DNA of 13,513 nucleotides from Bacteroidales bacterium (GTDB lineage Bacteria; Bacteroidota; Bacteroidia; Bacteroidales; UBA932). The DNA is taken from the NCBI GenBank assembly GCA_023230265.1, contig JALNXR010000028.1:1-13513 (forward strand), written 5' to 3'. The notes under the pieces were generated by a model. The model did not search any database and was not told the DNA's origin. It worked only from the letters and a program-made list of their open reading frames with translations. Shown here in pieces: positions 1-6,870 of this stretch. The position numbers and the translations under genes were made by a program. Positions within the stretch are counted from its first letter, which is position 1, and the number at the start of each line of letters is the position of its first letter.

Positions 1-1376
1 GTAAAAGTGGGATTCCTGAAAGAGTTGTTTATCCACCAATTTACCTCCCAATGCCCTGTGATTTTATATGTTGCAGTAAAACCGGCATAAATGCCGTTTC
101 CATAGCTTAGAAACTCCTCTTCACCTGCAGCAGGAGCTGTATATGTGTTCGAGGATAGGATCCCGGCAGAAAACCTCCATTTATCAACTATCAGATTATG
201 TTTGAGATAGATTCCGGGAATATATCTTGACAACCCCCTGGTATAAAAAATATTCTTTTCAAACAAAGCTCTTTTCTCCTTTTCCAGAGATCTTCCGAGC
301 ACTGTACTTGAGATACTTTCCATCCGTAATTCTGATCCTGCTATTGTTACTCCCGCATTTCCACCCCAACTGTAAGCAGCTTCCAGATTAACTCCTGTAA
401 CATTGTTCCTGTGGTAGTTGTGGCCGGTGTACCACTCCGGAGATTCATACCTGAATAGTTCAAACCGGTCGTAATGTATTCTTGTACTCAGAGCTATTCT
501 CACCTCCAACCGTTGCTTTCTAAGCAAATATTCCAATGAAGATAAAAAGAGCCTTGTTTGTTCATATTGAAAGGGATAGGCAGGTGTGTAGAAGCTATAA
601 GCCCCAAAATCCTTTGCCTGATAACCTCCTGAAAAGGAGATAGTGTGTCCCCTGGCCGGCCGGTATGATACATTTGTATAAAAGCTTCCGGTTTTAAAGT
701 CCCTGTTTTGGGAATACCCGCCGGATCTGGTATATCCTCCGCCGGCCACTCCCGAAAGTTTTCCTGATGAAGATGAGAATGAGAGATTTGCACTACCTCT
801 AAGATATTTAAAGTCGCCTGCTGACAAAGAGAGGGACAATTCGTCAGAAGAAGGGCTTTTTGTAACAATGTTTACCGCTCCGGCAAAAGCTGCAGAGCCT
901 CCTGCCCAGGCAGCCGGCCCCTGCAGGACCTCAATTCTCTCTATTTGCGTTATATCTACTGGTATATTAAGAGAATGATGCCCTGTCTGCGGATCAGTAA
1001 AGTTTATGCCGTTTATCAGGATAATTGTCTGATCAAAAGTTCCTCCGGAAATGTTAACATCGGCCTGAACCCCTTCCTGTCCGCGGCTTCTCAGATCGAC
1101 ACCCTGCAGATACCGGAGCAGATCAGCAAGGTTCTGGACAGAAATTTTCTCAATTTCAACCTTGTCTATTGCTGATATCACCTTTGCAAGGGGTCTGAAT
1201 GTGTTTGTTCTTCCGGCGGTTATAACCAACTCATCCAGAATTCTCAAAGAATCTTTACCCTCAAATGAATTCTCCTGTCCGTATCCGGGACAGGATATAA
1301 ATATTAGAAACAACAGTGCCAGGGAATTTTCTTTAAGGCAGTTCAGGAAAAATAAATTAAATCTTATAATAAACAT
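1..1376 (-). CDS. TonB-dependent outer-membrane receptor, BtuB-like (partial, C-terminus outside window)
   Basis: The minus-strand frame is open from an ATG at 1374-1376 to the window edge (458 codons), and an in-frame TAG lies just upstream of that ATG. The N-terminus has a hydrophobic export segment (about residues 18-33, ending CPGYGQ). A TonB-box-like stretch follows (DELVITA, about 48-54). The plug domain spans about 60-172, with QNLADLLRYLQGVDLRSRG, ILINGINFTDPQTGHHSLN, IERIEVLQGP and GAVNIVTK. After that come alternating aromatic strands typical of the outer-membrane barrel. There is no N-terminal carboxypeptidase-like domain, so it is not a SusC type. By family it should import a TonB-dependent ligand such as a cobalamin, a metal chelate or another cofactor. 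The substrate cannot be told from this part, and no cobalamin riboswitch precedes it. Confidence 0.9.
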   Translation of the reverse strand, partial: MFIIRFNLFFLNCLKENSLALLFLIFISCPGYGQENSFEGKDSLRILDELVITAGRTNTFRPLAKVISAIDKVEIEKISVQNLADLLRYLQGVDLRSRGQEGVQADVNISGGTFDQTIILINGINFTDPQTGHHSLNIPVDITQIERIEVLQGPAAWAGGSAAFAGAVNIVTKSPSSDELSLSLSAGDFKYLRGSANLSFSSSSGKLSGVAGGGYTRSGGYSQNRDFKTGSFYTNVSYRPARGHTISFSGGYQAKDFGAYSFYTPAYPFQYEQTRLFLSSLEYLLRKQRLEVRIALSTRIHYDRFELFRYESPEWYTGHNYHRNNVTGVNLEAAYSWGGNAGVTIAGSELRMESISSTVLGRSLEKEKRALFEKNIFYTRGLSRYIPGIYLKHNLIVDKWRFSAGILSSNTYTAPAAGEEEFLSYGNGIYAGFTATYKITGHWEVNWWINNSFRNPTF

Positions 1377-1418
1377 TCGCCATTCTCTTTTCTAAGTGTA
1401 CTAATGAAAATCAGCCCA

Positions 1419-1449
1419 CAAAATTGTCATTTTTTAATTCAGCATCAAA
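1419..1449 (-). promoter_or_regulatory. Candidate Bacteroidota promoter for the TonB receptor
   Basis: On the minus strand a TTTG (1446-1449) is followed after 19 nt by CAATTTTG (1419-1426). This matches the Bacteroidota -33 TTTG / -7 TAnnTTTG arrangement except for the first base of the -7 box. It lies 42 nt upstream of the receptor start. Confidence 0.45.
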
Positions 1450-1457
1450 AAAAGTGA

Positions 1458-1465
1458 TAAATTTG
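1458..1465 (+). promoter_or_regulatory. Candidate -7 box for the nitroreductase gene
   Basis: TAAATTTG is an exact match to the Bacteroidota -7 consensus TAnnTTTG and ends 23 nt before the ATG at 1489. I see no clear -33 TTTG at the usual distance. It lies in the 112-nt gap shared with the divergent TonB receptor gene. Confidence 0.5.
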
Positions 1466-1488
1466 GAAAGCACAAAACAGATTAATTT

Positions 1489-2049
1489 ATGAAGATTAAA
1501 TCATTGATTGTTTTTATGATTATTTTCCCCTCTGTACTGGTTGCACAGAATCCCACACTGGAGACAATTTTTCAGAGGAAAAGCGTAAGAAGCTACACAG
1601 AGAGGGCAATCTCTCTGGACACACTAAAAATTCTGGTAAAAGCCGGAATGGCAGCCCCCACAGGTATGAACAGACAACCCTGGGAATTCGTTGTGATATA
1701 CGGGAAAGAGGAGATGAAGAGACTGGCGGAGAAGATTCCCGGGATCAAAATGCTTAAAGAGGCTCAGGCAGCTATTGTCGTGGCAGGTAATCCTGAACTT
1801 TCGCAGTTCTGGTATGAAGACTGTTCGGCTGCAACCCAGAATATCCTGCTTGCCGCAGAATCTATGGGACTTGGTGCAGTCTGGACCGCAGGTTATCCTA
1901 TTGAGCAGAGAATGAATCAGATTGCTGATGCTCTCGCAATTCCCCTGCCATATCGTCCGCTATGCCTTATACCAATAGGTTATCCAAAAGGGCCTCAGCA
2001 ACCCAAGGATAAATGGAAAGAGTCCAAACTGCATATTAACCGTTGGTAA
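1489..2049 (+). CDS. Nitroreductase family protein with signal peptide
   Basis: A 186-residue FMN-dependent nitroreductase-fold protein. The N-terminus (about residues 1-20, MKIKSLIVFMIIFPSVLVAQ) is a signal peptide with the ...VAQ ending common in this phylum, so the enzyme is predicted to be exported to the periplasm or membrane. The fold is then recognisable: RKSVRSY (about 30-36) and APTGMNRQPWEFVV (about 56-69) are the usual FMN-phosphate and isoalloxazine contact regions, and GLGAVWTAGYP (about 127-137) is the late conserved glycine-rich stretch. Members reduce nitro compounds, quinones or flavins with NAD(P)H. Substrate and partner are unknown. It is a single gene, divergent from the TonB receptor and convergent with purN. 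Family assignment is firm; the physiological role is not. Confidence 0.9.
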   Translation: MKIKSLIVFMIIFPSVLVAQNPTLETIFQRKSVRSYTERAISLDTLKILVKAGMAAPTGMNRQPWEFVVIYGKEEMKRLAEKIPGIKMLKEAQAAIVVAGNPELSQFWYEDCSAATQNILLAAESMGLGAVWTAGYPIEQRMNQIADALAIPLPYRPLCLIPIGYPKGPQQPKDKWKESKLHINRW

Positions 2050-2064
2050 ATGCATATTGATGGT

Positions 2065-2084
2065 CAGGAAAAGAGTGAATCCTG
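2065..2084. terminator. Weak hairpin between convergent nitroreductase and purN
   Basis: CAGGA (2065-2069) and TCCTG (2080-2084) form a 5-bp inverted repeat around a 10-nt loop in the 43-nt gap between two convergent stop codons. There is no T-run on either side, so a terminator role is only suggested by position. Confidence 0.2.
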
Positions 2085-2092
2085 TATCAGAG

Positions 2093-2668
2093 TTATAAAG
2101 ACCGGATATAACCCTCAATGACAAGAGGGAAGTAGAGTTGTTCCAGCCTGTGGATCTTTTCTGCAAGGGTATCCGGAGTATCATTCTTATCAATGGTGCA
2201 GAGAGCCTGGAAGAGAGTCTTTCCCCGGTCATACTCTTCATCAACAAGATGGATTGTTATGCCTGACTCTCTCTCTCCTCCTTCAATAACAGCTTTGTGA
2301 ACATTCATACCGTACATCCCCAATCCGCCATATTTCGGAAGAAGGGCGGGATGGATGTTAATCACCCTGGAAGGGAATTTTCTGAGAATTCTTTCGGGCA
2401 TTTTGAGAAGGAATCCCGCAAGAATAATAATGTCAATATTTTTTCGTGCAAGTATGTTGTCAATAATCAAGCTGTTGGATAAATCGTTCCGGTTAAATAC
2501 TACACTTGCTACCCCAAACTTTTTTGCTCTTTCGATCACAAAGGCATCCTTTTTGTTGGATAGAACCAGTGAAACCGATAAAGCTTCGTTTGTACCAAAG
2601 TATTTAATAATGTTTTCCACATTGGTGCCTGACCCGGATGCAAAGAGGGCTAATCTTGCAACATTCAT
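2093..2668 (-). CDS. purN: Phosphoribosylglycinamide formyltransferase (GART)
   Basis: PurN transfers a formyl group from 10-formyltetrahydrofolate to glycinamide ribonucleotide, the third step of de novo purine synthesis, in the cytoplasm. The 191-residue protein is close to the usual length. It shows the N-terminal phosphate-binding SGSGTN (11-16) and the folate-site region INIHPALLPKYGG (about 103-115), holding the catalytic Asn104 and His106. GITIHLVDEEYDRG (about 136-149) has Asp147 at the position of catalytic Asp144 in E. coli. The ATG at 2666-2668 is placed right before the conserved RLALFASGSGTN start and 20 nt after a good -7 box. It is monocistronic here and divergent from acpP. 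Confidence 0.96.
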   Translation of the reverse strand: MNVARLALFASGSGTNVENIIKYFGTNEALSVSLVLSNKKDAFVIERAKKFGVASVVFNRNDLSNSLIIDNILARKNIDIIILAGFLLKMPERILRKFPSRVINIHPALLPKYGGLGMYGMNVHKAVIEGGERESGITIHLVDEEYDRGKTLFQALCTIDKNDTPDTLAEKIHRLEQLYFPLVIEGYIRSL

Positions 2669-2688
2669 TGAATAAGTTATTTTGTCGG

Positions 2689-2696
2689 CAAAGATA
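2689..2696 (-). promoter_or_regulatory. Candidate -7 box for purN
   Basis: On the minus strand TATCTTTG exactly matches TAnnTTTG and lies 20 nt upstream of the purN ATG. No clear -33 TTTG is seen at the expected spacing. The rest of the 199-nt purN/acpP gap is very AT-rich, with T-tracts and an imperfect plus-strand box (TTTCTTTG, 2814-2821) that may serve acpP. Confidence 0.5.
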
Positions 2697-2867
2697 TTAA
2701 ATATTACTTAAAACGGTCATTTTTTTATATTTATACTATGTTTTTACTATTGCAGAGAATCAGCATAATATAATTTCACTTTACGGAAATTTTCTTTTTT
2801 TGATTTTTTTAGCTTTCTTTGCAAACTAATTTTGAACATTATTAATTATTAACTAATTTTATTAATC

Positions 2868-3104
2868 ATGGCAGACATTAATGCAAAGGTTAAAGCCATC
2901 ATCGTTGACAAGTTGGGCGTTGAAGAGTCGGAGGTAACTCCTAATGCAAGTTTTACTAACGATTTGGGAGCAGATTCACTTGATACCGTTGAACTTATTA
3001 TGGAGTTTGAAAAAGCATTCGGTATGACTATTCCTGATGAGGCAGCTGAAAAGATCTCCACAGTGGGTGACGCTATCGCCTATATTGAAAAGAACGCAAA
3101 ATAA
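2868..3104 (+). CDS. acpP: Acyl carrier protein
   Basis: A 78-residue acidic protein that carries growing acyl chains on a 4'-phosphopantetheine arm during type II fatty acid synthesis in the cytoplasm. The arm attachment site is Ser37 in the conserved [10 protein letters not shown] (about 34-43). The helix II/III pattern ([28 protein letters not shown]) is standard. The ATG is followed at once by the conserved N-terminal helix. An AT-rich, 199-nt upstream gap separates it from the divergent purN. The next gene, fabF, begins 16 nt after its stop, so the two are almost certainly co-transcribed. Confidence 0.97.
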   Translation: MADINAKVKAIIVDKLGVEESEVTPNASFTNDLGADSLDTVELIMEFEKAFGMTIPDEAAEKISTVGDAIAYIEKNAK

Positions 3105-3120
3105 CTTACCCTGGCAGGCT

Positions 3121-4383
3121 ATGGAATTAAAAAGAGTTGTAATAACAGGAATTGGCACTATAAATCCTTTAGGTGACAATATCAGGGATTATTTCGAGAA
3201 TCTGGACAAGGGTCTCAGCGGAGCCGGAATGATCACCCGCTTTGACACATCTCTCTTTAAAACAAAGTTTGCCTGTGAGATCAAAAATTACAATCCGGGT
3301 AAATATGGCATTGACAGAAAGGAGGAGAGAAAGCTGGATTTCTATACCCAGTTTGCCCTAATAGCGGCGGAACAGGCAATAAAGGACAGCGGACTTACCC
3401 CTGAAACGGCAAATCCGGAAAGAGTCGGCGTGATACTTGGATCGGGAATTGGTGGAATAACCACTTTGTTTAATGAAGTAGAGGGCTATTTCGAGGGAGG
3501 TAAAATCCCGAGGTTTAGCCCTTTTATTATTCCCAAGATGATTCCTGACATTGCTCCCGGTATCATATCCATGAAATATGGATTCAGAGGACCTAATTAT
3601 GCTACCGTATCTGCCTGTGCTTCATCCACTCATGCAATGATTGATGCATTGACACACCTCAAACTTGGCAGAGCTGATATTATCGTTACCGGAGGATCTG
3701 AAGCGGGCATATCTGTCCCGAGCATAGGGGGATTCAACTCTGCTCAGGCTATCTCTACAAATAACGAGGAGTACATGACAGCATCCCGTCCCTTTGACAA
3801 GACCAGAGACGGATTTGTTATGGGAGAGGGATCCGGTATACTTATATTTGAAGAGTATGAGCACGCAAAAGCCAGAGGGGCAAAAATATATTGTGAAGTT
3901 GCCGGAGGCGGAATGACTGCCGATGCATATCACATCACAGCTCCCCATCCGGACGGACTTGGAGCGGTGAATGTCATGAAACTTGCTCTTAAAGATGCAG
4001 GAATGTCAATTGAGGATATTGATTATATCAATGTTCACGGAACATCGACTCCTCTGGGAGATACTGCTGAACTCAAAGCTGTTAAAAATCTGTTCGGAGA
4101 ATATGCTTACAAGCTCAATATAAGTGCTACAAAATCCATGACCGGTCATCTTCTGGGTGCAACCGGTGCTATAGAGGCTCTTGCTTGTTTGCACGCAATA
4201 GTGGATAGTATTATTCCCCCGACAATTAATTTCAAGGTAGAGGATCCTGAGATAGATTACAATCTCAACCTTACCCTGAACAAAGCCCAGAAGCGGGAGG
4301 TGAGAGCAGCCCTCAACAACACTTTTGGATTCGGAGGACACAACTCCTCTCTTGTCCTTAGAAAAATCCAGGAAAAGAGATAA
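3121..4383 (+). CDS. fabF: Beta-ketoacyl-ACP synthase II
   Basis: FabF condenses malonyl-ACP with acyl-ACP in fatty acid chain elongation. The 420-residue protein begins MELKRVVITGIGTINPLG, the canonical N-terminus. The frame stays open upstream into acpP, but that part has no homology and the ATG at 3121 is clearly the start. The Cys-His-His active site is complete: Cys166 in VSACASSTHA, His306 in NVHGTSTPLGD and His343 in MTGHLLGATGA. The C-terminal NNTFGFGGHNSSLVL is also present. It is the second gene of an acpP-fabF pair, which fits supply of its carrier. A terminator follows; rnc, often found after fabF in this phylum, is not here. Confidence 0.97.
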   Translation: MELKRVVITGIGTINPLGDNIRDYFENLDKGLSGAGMITRFDTSLFKTKFACEIKNYNPGKYGIDRKEERKLDFYTQFALIAAEQAIKDSGLTPETANPERVGVILGSGIGGITTLFNEVEGYFEGGKIPRFSPFIIPKMIPDIAPGIISMKYGFRGPNYATVSACASSTHAMIDALTHLKLGRADIIVTGGSEAGISVPSIGGFNSAQAISTNNEEYMTASRPFDKTRDGFVMGEGSGILIFEEYEHAKARGAKIYCEVAGGGMTADAYHITAPHPDGLGAVNVMKLALKDAGMSIEDIDYINVHGTSTPLGDTAELKAVKNLFGEYAYKLNISATKSMTGHLLGATGAIEALACLHAIVDSIIPPTINFKVEDPEIDYNLNLTLNKAQKREVRAALNNTFGFGGHNSSLVLRKIQEKR

Positions 4384-4410
4384 CCTAATCCTGAAAATCC
4401 GGGATAGGTT
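4382..4410 (+). terminator. Hairpin immediately after fabF
   Basis: AACCTA (4382-4387) pairs with TAGGTT (4405-4410), and after a bulged A the bases TCC (4389-4391) pair with GGA (4402-4404). The hairpin starts inside the fabF stop codon and is followed by only a short T-run (GTTT). It is probably an auxiliary 3'-end structure ahead of the stronger terminator at 4446. Confidence 0.35.
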
Positions 4411-4418
4411 GTTTATAG

Positions 4419-4446
4419 TATTTACAGTGAAATATTTACAGTGAAA
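4419..4446 (+). repeat. 14-bp exact tandem duplication
   Basis: TATTTACAGTGAAA occurs twice in direct tandem (4419-4432 and 4433-4446) between the two hairpins downstream of fabF. It is a simple local duplication with no visible coding content. Confidence 0.85.
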
Positions 4447-4475
4447 GAGGCCGGTATTGCACCGGGCTCTTTTTT
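4446..4475 (+). terminator. Rho-independent terminator of acpP-fabF
   Basis: AGAG-G-CCGGT (4446-4455) pairs with ACCGG-G-CTCT (4461-4470) around the loop ATTGC, with one G/G mismatch, and runs directly into a T-tract (4470-4475). This is a classic intrinsic terminator for plus-strand transcription. Confidence 0.8.
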
Positions 4476-4482
4476 ATTAAAC

Positions 4483-4617
4483 TAACTTTGCGTCTGGTAT
4501 CAGCTAAGAAAAACATTGGCTCCTGAAAAGTGGATAGGAGCCGCCGCAAGGGTGGGAAAGGGGAAAAACAGGTCTGTGAATCTGTCAGGGAAGCACGGAA
4601 TAGGTCATAACCAGATG
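4483..4617 (+). ncRNA. Candidate small structured RNA with its own -7 box (unidentified)
   Basis: Right after the acpP-fabF terminator is an exact TAnnTTTG box (TAACTTTG, 4483-4490) pointing rightwards, although no gene lies downstream on that strand. The following sequence has a perfect 7-bp stem, GGCTCCT (4518-4524) with AGGAGCC (4536-4542), and an unusually G-rich, C-poor tract (about 4541-4563). CGTCTGGT (4491-4498) can pair with ACCAGATG (4610-4617) with one G-U, closing the whole element, but the 3' arm lies in the end of the DUF4270 coding sequence and the match may be chance. I do not recognise the family. There is only a loose resemblance to a degraded cobalamin riboswitch (GCCGCAA, then GGGAAG), and the B12 box is missing. 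Confidence 0.25.
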
Positions 4618-5952
4618 AGGCTTTCTCTGGTCGTTGTTTCCGTTAAGCTTAGCTTTAAAATAAACAACATTGTCAACCAGGTATGATACCTCCCCGGTAT
4701 AGGAATTACTTAACTGTGTGATCGGGGTGATCCAGGTCTTAAGCTCCTTTCCGGTTTTTTTGCCTGTGAGTATTTTCTGGATATAGGAGCTGATGTTTAG
4801 TGAGTAATATTGCTTTGACCTGTTGTTAGTACCTGTGGTAAGAATATTTATATCGCTTACAGGCTGGTAAAAAGGCTGATTGTTGAACAGGCTGTTGTTA
4901 TTTCTTGTTGACAGGAAAAGCTGTGTGGGGTACTGGCCCATTAAGGTGTACTCCTCCGGAAACTCGTATGGGAGCCGCAACTCAGCTTTTGCTACTACAA
5001 TCCTGTCAGGAGAGATGCCCTTGTCTTCTGCCCAAAGGGTCATATCCCTCCTTACCTCCTCAAAATCAATGTATGGTTTTATCCCTGCCAGCCCCTCCAG
5101 CATTATCTTGCCCTGCGGGGTTGCACTTTCCAGACCTGAAGAGCTGTGCGAGTACCTGTTCATATAAGGAATATCGGAAGGAACATAGAAATAGAGCAGG
5201 CTGTCTTTGTCTATTAGTGAATCAACTTCAACATGCCGGTATTTAAGTTCCAGATATACTTTTGAAGGATCAATTATATTGAATCGCCCGCCACTGAGAG
5301 ATCCGGGCAGTGGTTCTGTGGTGATTACAAATCCTTTAAACCTCTGTGCAAAAAGTTTTGTACTGTCACGCTCCTGTTGGGTAGAGGAGAGAATCTCCTG
5401 TGCAAAATCAAGAGAGAGGTTCATATTGAGAGTGTCTGCTCCGTAATAGGTAGCTGTCCCCAGGTTGATGGGTGTTGATTCTATGTCGTTAACAGAAAGC
5501 GAATTACTGTAAACTGTGGTTGAGTCTACACCTTTTTTGAGTTTGTAAAGATATATGTTCTGAGGTATGCTTTCCTCACTTGCGTCAAGTACAAGCTTTT
5601 GGGAAACAGTAATATAAAGCTTAAATGATATAGGTGCCGGATTATCACCGTAGTCGTTTTTTATTATGGTAGGGGCAAAGTGAAAGAGAGCATCAGATGT
5701 AACTGTTCCCAGTTCCTGATCCTTATATGCTCCCACAATCAGATAATCGGGAAATATGGTTTGTAAAGAGTCTGCCATCTTCATCTGAACAGGCACCTGA
5801 ATAGTCATGTTCTCAACCTTGAGGTTGAAGTCTCCGGGTACTACATCGCTCCCGAGTGACTTGTCCACATCTATACATGAACTTATCATCAGGGTGGCTA
5901 ATATTGCAGACAGAAAGAGAAGAGAGTTGGCGGAGAGATTCCTTATTATCAT
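4585..5952 (-). CDS. DUF4270 family lipoprotein
   Basis: A 455-residue predicted lipoprotein. The N-terminus has a basic start, a hydrophobic segment (about 11-22) and a lipobox ISSC ending at Cys26. The mature protein should therefore be lipid-anchored in the envelope, and the D-rich sequence after the Cys (IDVDKSLGSDVVPGDF) matches the start usual in DUF4270 proteins of Bacteroidota. The rest is beta-rich with many Tyr/Ser/Asn and no catalytic motif I recognise. Function is unknown. Its ATG overlaps the stop codon of the upstream starch-synthase-like gene (ATGA, 5949-5952), so the two are translationally coupled. This pairing is, as I recall it, a recurrent one in the phylum. Confidence 0.87.
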   Translation of the reverse strand: MIIRNLSANSLLFLSAILATLMISSCIDVDKSLGSDVVPGDFNLKVENMTIQVPVQMKMADSLQTIFPDYLIVGAYKDQELGTVTSDALFHFAPTIIKNDYGDNPAPISFKLYITVSQKLVLDASEESIPQNIYLYKLKKGVDSTTVYSNSLSVNDIESTPINLGTATYYGADTLNMNLSLDFAQEILSSTQQERDSTKLFAQRFKGFVITTEPLPGSLSGGRFNIIDPSKVYLELKYRHVEVDSLIDKDSLLYFYVPSDIPYMNRYSHSSSGLESATPQGKIMLEGLAGIKPYIDFEEVRRDMTLWAEDKGISPDRIVVAKAELRLPYEFPEEYTLMGQYPTQLFLSTRNNNSLFNNQPFYQPVSDINILTTGTNNRSKQYYSLNISSYIQKILTGKKTGKELKTWITPITQLSNSYTGEVSYLVDNVVYFKAKLNGNNDQRKPHLVMTYSVLP

Positions 5953-6776
5953 TTTTTTTCGAGGATTTTATCGTAAAAATTTAAATACTCCTGTATATAG
6001 GCGGAATCTTTCTGAGATATATCGGTATAGGGGAGGAGAGGTATGGCGTTCTTACTTATCAGATCAGAAAGCTCCTGGTTTATCTCCCCACTTCCCATTA
6101 TTATTCCGTTTGAATACATTACAGCTAGTTTAGCAAGATTTGTGCCATTGGCGGGTGTCAGGGGCTCGAGATCTTTTGCCTTTACTCCGTGCATTACCGC
6201 TTTTGTCCGGATGCTCTCTCCAAATGTCAGATCTTTCTGGTCGTCATACAGGGATATAACAACCTTGCTTTCGCTGAAAATGGGATCATCCTTGTAGGAC
6301 TTCCTGAGATAAAGCGGCAAAAAGTGAGAGATCCAACCCTGGCAATGGATCAGATCGGGTTTCCATCTGAGCTTTTTAACAGTTTCCAGAACACCTCTTG
6401 CAAAGAAGATCGCCCTCTCATCGTTGTCCTTGAAATATTCACCCTTATCATTTACAAAAACATATTTTCTAAAGAAATAGTCTTCGTTATCGATAAAATA
6501 AACCTGCATTCTGGCGGAGGGTATTGAAGAGACCTTAATAATAAGAGGTCTGTCAATATCATTTATTATGATATTCATCCCGGAAAGGCGGATAACCTCG
6601 TGTAGCTGGTTCCTTCTTTCGTTTATTATACCGTATTTTGGCATGAATGAACGGATCTCGTAACCCTTCTCCTGTACACCCTGAGGCAGGTATCTGCCCA
6701 CAGTGGAAATTACAGACTCAGGCATATACGGATATATTTCAGAGCTGACATAAAGTACTCTTAAAGGTTCACTCAT
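5949..6776 (-). CDS. Glycogen/starch synthase family protein, short GT5 N-domain form
   Basis: A 275-residue protein related to the N-terminal (acceptor-side) domain of GT5 glycogen/starch synthases: VLYVSSEIYPY (about 7-17), EKGYEIRSFMPKYG (about 36-49), NDERAIFFARGVLE (about 117-130) and PDLIHCQGWISHFLPLYL (about 139-156) follow the family order. Two expected features are absent. The KTGGL-type ADP-glucose motif after SSE is replaced by MPESVISTVG, and the entire C-terminal GT-B domain (about 200 residues in full-length enzymes) is missing. Such short forms are commonly annotated as glycogen synthase in this phylum, but activity on ADP-glucose is doubtful. The gene heads a two-gene operon with the DUF4270 lipoprotein and is divergent from ftsX. 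Confidence 0.8.
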   Translation of the reverse strand: MSEPLRVLYVSSEIYPYMPESVISTVGRYLPQGVQEKGYEIRSFMPKYGIINERRNQLHEVIRLSGMNIIINDIDRPLIIKVSSIPSARMQVYFIDNEDYFFRKYVFVNDKGEYFKDNDERAIFFARGVLETVKKLRWKPDLIHCQGWISHFLPLYLRKSYKDDPIFSESKVVISLYDDQKDLTFGESIRTKAVMHGVKAKDLEPLTPANGTNLAKLAVMYSNGIIMGSGEINQELSDLISKNAIPLLPYTDISQKDSAYIQEYLNFYDKILEKK

Positions 6777-6810
6777 TTTTAGAATTTGAAATTTTTAGGC
6801 AAAATCTCTA

Positions 6811-6818
6811 CAAAGATA
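6811..6818 (-). promoter_or_regulatory. Candidate -7 box for the starch-synthase-like/DUF4270 operon
   Basis: On the minus strand TATCTTTG exactly matches TAnnTTTG, 34 nt upstream of the ATG at 6776. It is mirrored by an identical box on the other strand 30 nt away. Confidence 0.5.
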
Positions 6819-6848
6819 ATAAAATTAATTTAATTGAACAGAATTATA

Positions 6849-6856
6849 TATCTTTG
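6849..6856 (+). promoter_or_regulatory. Candidate -7 box for the ftsX operon
   Basis: TATCTTTG exactly matches TAnnTTTG and ends 14 nt before the ftsX ATG at 6871, implying a very short leader. A -33 TTTG is not evident. Confidence 0.5.
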
Positions 6857-6870
6857 AAGGTTGGTACATT

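Noticed and set aside
500..1395. Several short open frames over the TonB receptor (e.g. minus 500-868, plus 945-1175 and 1162-1395)
   Set aside because: All lie in other frames or on the opposite strand of a continuous, clearly homologous receptor frame, and none has a recognisable product.
2297..2675. Plus-strand open frames antisense to purN
   Set aside because: They are shadows of the purN coding sequence with no start signals or homology.
3037..3120. Upstream extension of the fabF frame into acpP
   Set aside because: The extra 28 residues are acpP read in another frame. The canonical FabF N-terminus starts at the ATG at 3121.
4483..4617. Firm assignment as cobalamin riboswitch or SRP RNA
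   Set aside because: The B12 box and the GGGAA/CCGC core are not properly present. The GGAA tetraloop and AGCA of the SRP core are also not in the right arrangement. Only an unidentified structured element can be claimed.
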